From positions 1-55,953 of the forward strand of contig JAZQAG010000019.1 of the NCBI GenBank assembly GCA_045545095.1: a stretch of DNA of 55,953 nucleotides, in the 5' to 3' direction. Shown one piece after another: positions 25,183 to 33,615 of this stretch (the first letter of the stretch is position 1; each line of letters opens with the position of its first letter). This stretch comes from Phocaeicola_A sp045545095. GTDB taxonomy: Bacteria > Bacteroidota > Bacteroidia > Bacteroidales > Bacteroidaceae. A program made the position numbers and the translations under genes. The notes under the pieces are model-generated. The model was not told where the DNA came from, searched no databases, and saw only the letters and a list, made by a program, of their open reading frames with translations.

Positions 25183-27024
25183 ATGAAGAATAGAATGGAA
25201 ATTCGGAGAAAAATATACCAAAATATCCAGAAAAGAATCATCTGTTTTCTGATGATCAGCCTAACCGTACTATATTGTACCGCTCAGAATACCGAGGGAC
25301 AAAATTACTTTTCCCATACGGTGCAACGCGGACAAACTTTATCGTCCATTTCCACCATGTATCAGGTGGCCATAGCCGACATCGTAGCCATGAATCCTGG
25401 AAGCGACAAACAGATACGCGCCGGAGAAACACTACGCATCCCCCAACAAGGGAGCAGCATCACCAATGAAGAGCGTGGACTTCATTTCCATACAATCAAA
25501 GCTGGAGAGACTCTATATCGCATAACGCAAATCTATAACGTTGACGCGACCACTATCTGCCGGGCAAATCCCGGATTGAGTGCCGAAAATTTCAAAGCTG
25601 GACAGGTTATAATTATCCCTCCAAGCCCCAAAAGTGCTGAACCACAACCTGCGACAGAGGTTATCCCCCAACAAGAGGAATCCAAAAGCCCTTGCCGCGA
25701 AATGCATAAAGTCAAACGGAAAGAGACCATCTATAGCATCAGCCGTGAATATGGTATCACCGAACAAGAATTGCGCGATGCAAATCCCGAATTGAAAGGT
25801 AATAACAAGCTGAAACGCGGTACTTTCCTTTGCATCCCCTATAAGAAGGAAAAAACACCAACCCTTCATATATCCAGCAAACCCGCAGAAGAAAAAGCCC
25901 CGACAAATGAAGAGTTATTCAACAAAAATCAGAAAAAGCCCGAGAAATTCAAAAGCATACGGGCAGCACTGATTCTTCACTTCGGTCTGGACGGGTCAGC
26001 CGCAAGCAGCCAGCCTTTGATGGTGGAATACTACGAAGGACTACTTTTAGCTATAGACAGCCTAAAGCAAGAAGGAGTCAGTATAGATCTACATGTCTAT
26101 GACACACCAACGGAATCTGGTTCTCTGAACGACCTGCTGAGCAAGCCTGAACTATCCCAAATGGACATTATCATAGGCCCCAGGCATAATAGCCATACCA
26201 AAGAGTTGGCGGATTTTGCCAAAGAGCATAGTATCCGTCTGGTCATTCCTTTCACATCAAAGGACAGTGAAGTTTTCAACAATCCCTATGTCTTCCAAAT
26301 CAATACTCCTCAAGCATATCTCTATGCAGAGGTATGCAGACTATTTGCCGACTATTTTGCCAACTATAACATTGTCTTTGTACAAGCTGATGACGGTAAA
26401 GAGAAGACAGACTTCATCAATGGCATGAAAAATGAGCTGGACACTCGGGGGATCAGTCATACCACCATCCCAATGCCTGATACACCGGAATCCGTGACGG
26501 CGCATCTTCAAGCAGAGAAGCCCAACATCATCATCCCTACATCAGGAAGCAATGTCACCCTGATCAAGCTTCTCCCCATCCTCCAACTCGTAAACCGGAC
26601 AGAGGAAAATCCATACCAGCTACACCTCTTTGGTTATCCTGAATGGCAAAAATATTATAATGACCATTTACAGGCATTCTACGAATTAGATACCTACTTC
26701 TATTCATCATTCTACACCAATAACCTTTTACCCTCGGCCAAGGATTTTCATAACAAATACCGTTATTGGTTCAACAAGGAGATGAAAAATACCTATCCAC
26801 GATACGGCATGTTAGGTTTTGATACAGGATATTATTTTCTCAAAGCCCTTCACCGCTATGGAGAAAGGATGGAAGAGTATCTTGATCGGGAAATTACCAT
26901 ACCTGTACAAACAGGTTTCCATTTTGAACGTGTGAACAATTGGGGCGGTTTCATCAACAAAAAGGTATTCTTTATCCACATGACCCGTCAACACGAGCTC
27001 ATCAAACTGGACTTCAAACAATAA
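25183..27024 (+). CDS. LysM-repeat protein fused to a periplasmic-binding-protein (PBP1)-like domain
   Basis: About 613 residues from ATG 25183 (an ATG at 25195 is also possible). An N-terminal signal sequence ends near YCTAQN. Three LysM peptidoglycan-binding repeats follow, beginning HTVQRGQTLSSIS, HTIKAGETLYRIT and HKVKRKETIYSIS, each with an NPG/NPE loop and ending in IPQ/IPP/IPY. After a charged linker comes a type 1 periplasmic-binding fold (IRAALILHFGLDGS..., VHVYDTP-like LHVYDTPTESG, MDIIIGPRHNSH, RLVIPFTSKD). Known family members are annotated as amino-acid-binding-like; the ligand is unknown. The protein is probably anchored on murein in the periplasm. The PorT-like gene follows by 43 bases, so the two are probably co-expressed. 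Confidence 0.88.
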   Translation: MKNRMEIRRKIYQNIQKRIICFLMISLTVLYCTAQNTEGQNYFSHTVQRGQTLSSISTMYQVAIADIVAMNPGSDKQIRAGETLRIPQQGSSITNEERGLHFHTIKAGETLYRITQIYNVDATTICRANPGLSAENFKAGQVIIIPPSPKSAEPQPATEVIPQQEESKSPCREMHKVKRKETIYSISREYGITEQELRDANPELKGNNKLKRGTFLCIPYKKEKTPTLHISSKPAEEKAPTNEELFNKNQKKPEKFKSIRAALILHFGLDGSAASSQPLMVEYYEGLLLAIDSLKQEGVSIDLHVYDTPTESGSLNDLLSKPELSQMDIIIGPRHNSHTKELADFAKEHSIRLVIPFTSKDSEVFNNPYVFQINTPQAYLYAEVCRLFADYFANYNIVFVQADDGKEKTDFINGMKNELDTRGISHTTIPMPDTPESVTAHLQAEKPNIIIPTSGSNVTLIKLLPILQLVNRTEENPYQLHLFGYPEWQKYYNDHLQAFYELDTYFYSSFYTNNLLPSAKDFHNKYRYWFNKEMKNTYPRYGMLGFDTGYYFLKALHRYGERMEEYLDREITIPVQTGFHFERVNNWGGFINKKVFFIHMTRQHELIKLDFKQ

Positions 27025-27067
27025 TCCAAATATGCACCAATAACATAAAGGCATCATTTCGTTTGTC

Positions 27068-27778
27068 ATGAACAGAACATCACTACATAAGATTTTCAGA
27101 TTGATTATCGTTGTACTTCTGGCCTCCATTTCCTGTCAAGGTATGGCCCAAGTCAGTCAATACCGAAGCAATTTCTCTCTTGGCGTTGGCGGCGGATTAA
27201 ACTTCAATACCGTAGCTTTCTCGCCAAGCATCAAGCAAGGTACCCATCAAGGCATCAATGCAGGTATCGCCGCCCGCTATATCTGTGAAAAGTATTTTGC
27301 CATGATTTGCGGTGTGCAGGTAGAGGTAAATTTAAGCCAGCGCGGATGGAAAGAAAAGATTGAGGATGGGACAGGCAACACTTACCAACGTACGTTGAAC
27401 TATGTGGAGATTCCCTTTTTAGCCCATTTGGCATTCGGCCCTGAAAGAGGGGTCAGATTTTTCATCAATGCAGGCCCTCAAATAGGTTTATATCTGAGTG
27501 ATAAAGAAGAGATGGGAGGCGACCCTTGGAATCCCAGCTATCGCCCGGGAGGCGTGACGCACCAATATGGGAAAGCACCAGACAATAGTTTCGATTACGG
27601 TATTGCAGGCGGTTTGGGTCTTGAAGTACGTACTGGTGCAGGCAATTTCTTGGCCGAGGGGCGCTATTATTATGGCCTTTCCGATATTTATGGGAACAGT
27701 AAGCGGGATTATTTCTCGCGCTCAGGAAACTCTACCATAGGAGCACGAATAACCTACTTCTTTGACATTACCAAGTAA
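27068..27778 (+). CDS. PorT-like outer-membrane beta-barrel protein
   Basis: A 236-residue protein with a signal peptide (to about GMAQ, residue 28) and the alternating aromatic/polar pattern of an eight-stranded barrel: SLGVGGGLNFNTV, GINAGIAARYICEKYFAMICGVQVEVNL, the PorT-family words RTLNYVEIPFLAHLAFG and FFINAGPQIGLYLS, and a terminal ITYFFDITK strand. The family name comes from Porphyromonas PorT, but most gut Bacteroides homologues are not tied to T9SS. Downstream of a LysM protein it may form an envelope-spanning pair: barrel in the outer membrane, LysM partner on murein. This is inference from order and topology. Confidence 0.85.
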   Translation: MNRTSLHKIFRLIIVVLLASISCQGMAQVSQYRSNFSLGVGGGLNFNTVAFSPSIKQGTHQGINAGIAARYICEKYFAMICGVQVEVNLSQRGWKEKIEDGTGNTYQRTLNYVEIPFLAHLAFGPERGVRFFINAGPQIGLYLSDKEEMGGDPWNPSYRPGGVTHQYGKAPDNSFDYGIAGGLGLEVRTGAGNFLAEGRYYYGLSDIYGNSKRDYFSRSGNSTIGARITYFFDITK

Positions 27779-27878
27779 TCCGCTTTCAATTCATAATTAT
27801 TAAAAAGAAAGCCCCCTGACAAGATACCCCAGAAAAGTTTTCTCTATCCCCTAAAACGCAATCTACAATCAATCCAGG

Positions 27879-29510
27879 ATGAAACTATTGCTTCTCTGTA
27901 TCAAATGGCTATGGCATTCCGTACACGGTATTCGTCTATCACTCTTTGTGAGTGGCACAATAGGCATTATACAAGTCGGACTTTCGTTCACATTTATCTG
28001 GGCAAGCAAGCAGATGATAGATATCGCCACGAGTAAATGTGACGGACATCTGATGACATACATACTCTTGGCTATCGGATGTATGGCCGGCCAACCATTA
28101 CTATCAGCCCTCAGTACAAGGCTGAAAAGCAAGGCCGAAATCAAGCAACGCAATGCCTTACAATACCGATTATTCAACCATTTGATACATAGCAAATGGA
28201 GTGGCCGTGAATCCTTGCATACAGCGGATATGACAAACCGTATGGATGACGATGTCAATGTGGTGACAACGGCCATGTGTTGGACAATACCATCAATATT
28301 CGTCACCTGTATCCAACTGGCCGGTGCATTAATATTTCTGGCACATATGGATATCCGATTGGCTCTCGTCCTGATTGTCATCATGCCCATGGCCATACTT
28401 CTGAGCAAGGGATATGTACGCAAAATGAGGCGTCTGACAAAAGAAATACGCGAGAGTGATAGCCGGGTAAAATCCTACATGCAAGAGCATTTGGGACACC
28501 GTGCATTGATTACCGCCATGCAACAGGAGGATAGTGTGAGTGAGAAATTCTTCGACCTGATAGGCAATTATGGCCGACAGATACTATATCGCACCAATTA
28601 TACCCTCTTTTCCCGTACAGTAGTACAATGGGGATTCAGTGCCGGATATCTGACCGCTTTCCTTTGGGGAGTTTTAGGGCTCAGAGATGGAAGTGTCACC
28701 TTTGCCATGATGACGACTTTCCTCCAACTTGTAGCTCAAATACAACGTCCGATAGTTGAACTGAGCCGTCAAATTCCGTCATTCATCCACGTTTCCACCT
28801 CCATTGACCGCCTGACACAGATAGAGGAACTCCCTGTAGAGGAGGAAAGTCCATCCACCCCATTAGGAGATGCTCCAGGTATACGCATGGCAGATATCAG
28901 TTATACCTACCCAGAAGGAAAAGAGCCTACCATCAGCCATTTTACGCACGACTTTGCCCCAGGCACCGTAACGGCCCTGATTGGAGAAACAGGTATAGGA
29001 AAGAGTACACTAACGCGTCTCATGTTAGCGCAAATTACCCCACAAGAGGGTAAAATCACATTCTATAACCACCAAGGAGAAGAAGTTCAGGCAGGGGTAG
29101 GCACCCGATGCAATATCGTCTATATCCCGCAGGGGAATACCCTACTGAGCGGTACTATCCGAAGCAACTTATTGCTGGGTAATCCCAATGCAACAGAAGA
29201 GGAAATCCGCCAGTCATTATATATAGCAGCAGCAGATTTCGTACACGAACTTCCTGATGGATTGGATTCTATTTGTGGGGAAAAGGGAGTAGGACTAAGC
29301 GAAGGACAAGCGCAACGCATCGCTATCGCACGCGGTTTGTTACGTTCGGGAGGTATTGTTGTCATGGACGAACCGACCTCTTCTTTGGATTCAGAAACAG
29401 AGCGTACCCTACTCAAACGCCTTTCGGAAAACCTTACAGGAAAAACATTTGTAATCGTGACCCACCGGATACTCCCGGCCGAATTCTGTGACACGACCGT
29501 CAAGCTTTGA
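27879..29510 (+). CDS. ABC transporter, fused permease and ATPase (exporter type)
   Basis: A 543-residue half-transporter: about six membrane helices in residues 15-290, then an ATPase with Walker A GETGIGKST, Q-loop YIPQGNTLLSGTIRSNLLLGN, signature LSEGQAQRIAIARG, Walker B GGIVVMDEPTSSLD and H-loop VTHR. The signature is LSEGQ in place of LSGGQ. There is no C39 peptidase domain at the N terminus. It probably works as a homodimeric exporter of lipid, peptide or drug. The next gene, 26 bases downstream, encodes an S26-type peptidase, which suggests that the exported substrate is a peptide that needs cutting. Confidence 0.92.
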   Translation: MKLLLLCIKWLWHSVHGIRLSLFVSGTIGIIQVGLSFTFIWASKQMIDIATSKCDGHLMTYILLAIGCMAGQPLLSALSTRLKSKAEIKQRNALQYRLFNHLIHSKWSGRESLHTADMTNRMDDDVNVVTTAMCWTIPSIFVTCIQLAGALIFLAHMDIRLALVLIVIMPMAILLSKGYVRKMRRLTKEIRESDSRVKSYMQEHLGHRALITAMQQEDSVSEKFFDLIGNYGRQILYRTNYTLFSRTVVQWGFSAGYLTAFLWGVLGLRDGSVTFAMMTTFLQLVAQIQRPIVELSRQIPSFIHVSTSIDRLTQIEELPVEEESPSTPLGDAPGIRMADISYTYPEGKEPTISHFTHDFAPGTVTALIGETGIGKSTLTRLMLAQITPQEGKITFYNHQGEEVQAGVGTRCNIVYIPQGNTLLSGTIRSNLLLGNPNATEEEIRQSLYIAAADFVHELPDGLDSICGEKGVGLSEGQAQRIAIARGLLRSGGIVVMDEPTSSLDSETERTLLKRLSENLTGKTFVIVTHRILPAEFCDTTVKL

Positions 29511-29536
29511 ACATTCCATAATCGTATTTTCTGACA

Positions 29537-29986
29537 ATGGCAAACGAAGTGAACCTGAACGACATACTATCCAACGACCAGTTGCTCACCGAAGTCGGAG
29601 CATTACTGACTGAAGGATATACCGTGACAATTTTATGTCAAGGAGACAGCATGCGCCCGTTCATTCGTAACGGAAAGGATAGTGTCATACTACAAAAACG
29701 TTCTGCCTACAATGTTGGAGATATCGTGTTGGCACGTATAGGAGAAACATTTCTGCTACATCGTATATATAAGATGACTCCATCAAGCGTTCACCTGATG
29801 GGAGATGGTAATGTTCATGCCAAAGAGATTTGTACTATTCAGAATATTTATGGAGCAGTGACTCATATTATCCGCAACGGACAGAAATATTCTTGTAGCA
29901 CATCATGCGCGCGAACAAAAGCCAGGTTATGGAGATTTCTCCTCCCTATCCGCAGGATACTTCTATTCATTCTTTATATGCGATAA
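29537..29986 (+). CDS. S24/S26 family signal-peptidase-like protein with Ser-His active site
   Basis: A 149-residue protein with the nucleophile S38 in CQGDSMRPFI and the structural words VGDIVLARIG and LLHRIYKM. The position that is lysine in LexA and bacterial signal peptidase I is H75 here, as in the archaeal/eukaryotic Sec11 and Bacillus SipW type. The C terminus (about 128-149) is basic and then hydrophobic, a possible membrane anchor, while the N terminus lacks the usual anchor. LexA-like DNA-binding sequence is absent, so a processing peptidase is more likely than a repressor. Position directly after an ABC exporter suggests processing of its cargo. A terminator follows. Confidence 0.85.
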   Translation: MANEVNLNDILSNDQLLTEVGALLTEGYTVTILCQGDSMRPFIRNGKDSVILQKRSAYNVGDIVLARIGETFLLHRIYKMTPSSVHLMGDGNVHAKEICTIQNIYGAVTHIIRNGQKYSCSTSCARTKARLWRFLLPIRRILLFILYMR

Positions 29987-30113
29987 CACGCCTCCACACT
30001 CATTTATCTGTAGTAGGATATGGTTACCCATTCAAAGCAATAAACGGGTAACAAAAATGACTCAGATATCAACCTAAGAAAGGAAAACAACCGCCTCAGC
30101 AACCAAATATATA

Positions 30114-30160
30114 AAAAAGAAGGAAACCCTTGTAAAACAAAGGTTTCCTTTCTTATTTTC
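30114..30160. terminator. Bidirectional terminator between the S26 peptidase gene and nqrF
   Basis: A 13-base stem (30120-30132 with 30138-30150, one mismatch) around a five-base loop has an A-run on its left and T-rich DNA on its right, so it can end transcripts from both sides. Confidence 0.8.
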
Positions 30161-30193
30161 AGCTTTTATTCAGCTTTTATTTTCTTTGCAAAA

Positions 30194-31459
30194 TCAACCT
30201 CCAAAGTTATCGTACATGATGCTGCTTTCCTCTACGCCGAGGTCGGTGAGCATAGCCACCACGGCCTTCGACATGGGGCCGGGGCCACACATGTAGTATT
30301 CGATGTCTTCGGGAGCTTCGTGATCCTTCAGGTAAGTGTTCAGCATCACCTGATGAACGAAGCCTGCGGTGTACTTCACGCCAGCGGCATCGGCGGCTGG
30401 GTCGGGACGGTCGAGTGCCAAGTGGAAGTGGAAGTTGGGGAAATCTTTCTCCAATCCGAGGAAGTCCTCGAGGTAGAACACTTCGTTCAAGGCACGTGCA
30501 CCATAGAAGTAGTGCATTTCGCGATCGGTTGTGTGGAGAGTCTTGGTCATGTGCATAATCTGTGCACGCAAGGGAGCCATACCGGCACCACCACCTACCC
30601 AAATCATTTCGCGCTTGGAGTCGAAATGCGGGTGGAAGTCTCCGTAAGGACCACTCATGATCACCTTGTCGCCGGGCTTCAGGGTGAAGATGTATGATGA
30701 AGCGATACCGGGGTTCACATCCATGAATCCGCTACGGTCGGCCTTCATAGGCGGAGTAGCGATACGCACGGTCAGCATGAACACGTTACCCTCGGCAGGA
30801 TAGTTGGCCATAGAGTAGGCACGCACGGTCTCTTCGGGGTTGACACACTTCAAGGGGAAGAGGCCGAACTTCTCCCATGCGGGCAGATATTCGTCGCCAA
30901 TGAGACCCTTGTCGATGTCCTTGTCATAATCCATAGAGAATGCAGGAATCTTGATCTGTGCATACGAACCGGGGAGGAAGTCCATCTGTGCACCTTCGGG
31001 AAGCTGCACCTTGAACTCCTTGATGAAGGTTGCCACGTTCTTGTTGCTGATGACAGTACATTCGTACTCCTTCACACCCATTACGCTTTCGTCAACCTTG
31101 ATACCGAGGTCGCCCTTCACCTTGCACTGGCAAGCCAAGCGCCAATTGTCCTTGATCTGCTTGCGGGTGAAGTGTCCCTTTTCTGAATCGAGGATTTCGC
31201 CACCGCCCTCTACTACCTGGCATTTGCACTGGCCGCATGAGCCTTTACCGCCACAGGCAGAAGAGAGATAGATGCCCTGTGCCGAGAGGGTGTTGAGCAA
31301 GCTGCTACCCTGCTCTACCGACACAGTGTCCTTACCATTGATGGTAATATTCACATTGCCGCTGGGCGACAAATACTTCTTTGCTACGAGCAACATGATC
31401 ACCAGGATGAGTACGATGGTGAGGAAGACTCCAATGCTCGTTAAAATCAAATTTATCAT
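30194..31459 (-). CDS. nqrF: Na+-translocating NADH:quinone reductase subunit F
   Basis: A 421-residue entry subunit of Na+-NQR: it oxidises NADH and passes electrons through FAD and a [2Fe-2S] cluster. N-terminal membrane anchor (about 5-26); ferredoxin domain with C69, C75, C78 (SACGGKGSCGQCKC) and C110 (RLACQC); FAD-binding region with RAYSMANYPAE; NADH-binding region with WVGGGAGMAPLRAQI and YYMCGPGPMSKAV. Length and order fit the family well. It is the last gene of the nqr operon and ends before a terminator. Confidence 0.97.
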   Translation of the reverse strand: MINLILTSIGVFLTIVLILVIMLLVAKKYLSPSGNVNITINGKDTVSVEQGSSLLNTLSAQGIYLSSACGGKGSCGQCKCQVVEGGGEILDSEKGHFTRKQIKDNWRLACQCKVKGDLGIKVDESVMGVKEYECTVISNKNVATFIKEFKVQLPEGAQMDFLPGSYAQIKIPAFSMDYDKDIDKGLIGDEYLPAWEKFGLFPLKCVNPEETVRAYSMANYPAEGNVFMLTVRIATPPMKADRSGFMDVNPGIASSYIFTLKPGDKVIMSGPYGDFHPHFDSKREMIWVGGGAGMAPLRAQIMHMTKTLHTTDREMHYFYGARALNEVFYLEDFLGLEKDFPNFHFHLALDRPDPAADAAGVKYTAGFVHQVMLNTYLKDHEAPEDIEYYMCGPGPMSKAVVAMLTDLGVEESSIMYDNFGG

Positions 31460-31480
31460 TGCTAAATTCTCCTTTCTTTA

Positions 31481-32077
31481 TTAGATTTTCAAACCAGAGA
31501 AACACATGAATGCCATAGCCATGAGACCTACGGTGATGAACGTAATGCCGAGTCCTTTCAAAGGAACGGGCACGTCAGAGTAAGCCAACTTCTCGCGAAT
31601 GGCGGCAAGGCCGACGATGGCGAGCAACCAGCCGATACCTGAACCCAAAGCATAGCTGAGCACTTCGCCCATGTCGTTGAACAGACGTTGTTGCATGAAG
31701 AGTGATGCACCCATGATGGCACAGTTCACGGCAATCAACGGCAGGAAGATACCGAGTGAAGCGTACAACGAGGGGCTGAAACGCTCTACAATCATCTCCA
31801 CCAACTGAACGATAGCAGCGATAACAGCAATAAAGAGGATGAATGAAAGGAAGCTGAGGTCAACTCCTTCCACCAGGGCATTAGCCTTGAGCACGTAGTT
31901 TTCCAACAGATAGTTCACGGGCAGAGTCACCAACAACACGAAGGTTACGGCAATACCCAATCCGAGAGCTGTCTTTACATTCTTAGATACCGCCAGATAG
32001 GAACACATTCCCAGGAAGTAGGCGAATATCATGTTGTCCACGAAGATGGACTTTATAAATAGGCTTAAATATTCCAT
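31481..32077 (-). CDS. nqrE: Na+-translocating NADH:quinone reductase subunit E
   Basis: A 198-residue membrane protein with six helices, partner of NqrD, homologous to RnfA. Marks: the N-terminal MEYLSLFIKSIFVDNMIFAYFLGMCSYLAVS with the cluster cysteine C25, and LIAVNCAIMGASLF in the middle. Together NqrD and NqrE hold the intramembrane iron-sulfur cluster. The gene is 21 bases upstream of nqrF. The gap to nqrD is 127 bases and filled with short repeats. Confidence 0.96.
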   Translation of the reverse strand: MEYLSLFIKSIFVDNMIFAYFLGMCSYLAVSKNVKTALGLGIAVTFVLLVTLPVNYLLENYVLKANALVEGVDLSFLSFILFIAVIAAIVQLVEMIVERFSPSLYASLGIFLPLIAVNCAIMGASLFMQQRLFNDMGEVLSYALGSGIGWLLAIVGLAAIREKLAYSDVPVPLKGLGITFITVGLMAMAFMCFSGLKI

Positions 32078-32090
32078 ACGTTATTTATTA

Positions 32091-32207
32091 ATTTGCTAAT
32101 GTGATGAATTTGCCAATTTGCCAATCATTGGCCTACGGTCTTTGGCATTATACACATTATTTTATTGGCATATTTGCACATTGACACATTAGCACATTGG
32201 CACATTA
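32091..32207. repeat. Short-period repeats between nqrD and nqrE
   Basis: AATTTGCC/AATTTGCT words repeat at 32091-32126, then a strict 8-base array GCACATTG/ACACATTA/GCACATTG/GCACATTA fills 32176-32207. Its last three bases are the complement of the nqrD stop codon. Confidence 0.75.
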
Positions 32208-32843
32208 ATTACTACTCTCTTGCAATTCGGGGTTCTTCGCACGCTGGTACCAGATGATGCAAGCCACAATGATGAGGGCCATAGGAGGCATCAGCATGAG
32301 GCCGTTATTCAGGTATCCGGCTTCATAAGCCACCTCGGGGATGATGCGGATGCCAAAGAGGGTACCGGAGCCGAGCAACTCACGGAAGAAAGCCACGATA
32401 ATCAGGATCTTGGCATAACCGAGGCCGTTTCCGATACCGTCGAGGCATGACTCCCACGGACCGTTCTGCATGGCAAATGCCTCAAGACGTCCCATCAGGA
32501 TACAGTTGGTAATGATAAGACCCACGTAAACCGAGAGCTGTACGCTCACGTCGTAAGCAAAGGCCTTCAGAATCTCACTCACGATAGTTACCAGTGCGGC
32601 CACAACCACCAGCTGCACGATGATACGGATGCGGTTGGGGATGGTGTTGCGCAACAGAGAGATGACCACATTGGCAAAAGCCGTAATCACGGTCACCGAA
32701 AGTCCCATCACAATGGCCGGCTCCAACTGGGCAGTCACGGCCAAGGCTGAACAGATACCGAGCACCTGCACGGTCACGGGGTTGTTCAAGCCAAGCGGAG
32801 TAAAGAGAACTTCTTTATTCTTCTTTGAAAATAGTTGTCCCAT
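32205..32843 (-). CDS. nqrD: Na+-translocating NADH:quinone reductase subunit D
   Basis: A 212-residue membrane protein with six helices, homologous to RnfE. Marks: LNNPVTVQVLGICSALAVT with the cluster cysteine, and GLIITNCILMGRLEAFAMQNGPWES in the middle, followed by a GxGYAxxL region. The protein ends in a short polar tail. The stop codon is formed by the last unit of an 8-base repeat, so the repeat and the gene end overlap. Confidence 0.96.
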   Translation of the reverse strand: MGQLFSKKNKEVLFTPLGLNNPVTVQVLGICSALAVTAQLEPAIVMGLSVTVITAFANVVISLLRNTIPNRIRIIVQLVVVAALVTIVSEILKAFAYDVSVQLSVYVGLIITNCILMGRLEAFAMQNGPWESCLDGIGNGLGYAKILIIVAFFRELLGSGTLFGIRIIPEVAYEAGYLNNGLMLMPPMALIIVACIIWYQRAKNPELQESSN

Positions 32844-32849
32844 TTTTTT

Positions 32850-32932
32850 ATTCTAAATTTTGAATTATGAATTCTGAAATGCTGAAAAGCCGCATGGCTA
32901 ATTCATAATTTATAATTCATAATTAATAATTA
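32850..32932. repeat. AT-rich short-period repeats between nqrC and nqrD
   Basis: AATTCATAATT words (32900-32932) and related TGAATTATGAATTCTGAAAT words (32861-32880) surround GCCGCATGGC. The array touches the nqrC stop codon (TTA complement at 32930-32932). Confidence 0.7.
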
Positions 32933-33598
32933 TTTCAAAAACTTCTCATAGGGTTTCAGGCAATTCTTCAGCATGGCGTCCACACCCTGCGAGGTGATGG
33001 TACCACCTGAGATACCGTCCACTTCGTAGTCGGGATTTGCCACACGTCCATTCTTTACCACACAGAGGCCTACGTTGGCACCATCGAACACCTTCTTGCC
33101 CACAAACTGGGTTTGGAACTTAGGTGTAGTAATCTCGGCACCAAGGCCCGGAGTTTCACCTGCGTGAGAGAAATAGGTACCATATACGGTATTCTTGTCC
33201 TCGTCCAAGCCAATGTATCCCCAGATGGGTCCCCAAAGACCTGCACCATATACGGGGATGACATACTTCTTCTGTCCGTCCACCTCGCACTCGAACACGT
33301 GCAGACGACCTTCAGCAATCTCACCTTTATAAGTAGTGTTGAAAGCCCCCTCGTTGGCAACCAACGAACCGTCGGCCTGCATCAGCATGTCGCCTTTCAC
33401 AACACTGTTGTAAGTAGCCTCGGCATCCTCCACATCAGCGATGTTCAGGGCTGCCAGAATCTGTTTCTTCGTATCCAACTCCACATTCTTGTTCTGCTGT
33501 TCCTTCAACGAAGAACTTACAAAAGCAAGCAGGAATGCCACGATAATGACCATTACCGAAGCATAGATGATTGTATAGCTATTACTATTCGTATTCAT
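32930..33598 (-). CDS. nqrC: Na+-translocating NADH:quinone reductase subunit C
   Basis: A 222-residue protein with one N-terminal helix (about 8-29) and a periplasmic FMN-binding domain. The covalent flavin motif is DGISGGTITSQ with T200 as FMN-phosphothreonine (S-G-G-T in place of S-G-A-T). GETPGLGAEI is the flavin-pocket loop and YGAGLWGPIWGY is typical for NqrC as opposed to RnfG. There is no cysteine-rich tail, in contrast to the RnfG paralogue. It is 17 bases after nqrB. Confidence 0.96.
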   Translation of the reverse strand: MNTNSNSYTIIYASVMVIIVAFLLAFVSSSLKEQQNKNVELDTKKQILAALNIADVEDAEATYNSVVKGDMLMQADGSLVANEGAFNTTYKGEIAEGRLHVFECEVDGQKKYVIPVYGAGLWGPIWGYIGLDEDKNTVYGTYFSHAGETPGLGAEITTPKFQTQFVGKKVFDGANVGLCVVKNGRVANPDYEVDGISGGTITSQGVDAMLKNCLKPYEKFLK

Positions 33599-33615
33599 AT
33601 CTTTATCGGTAATTT

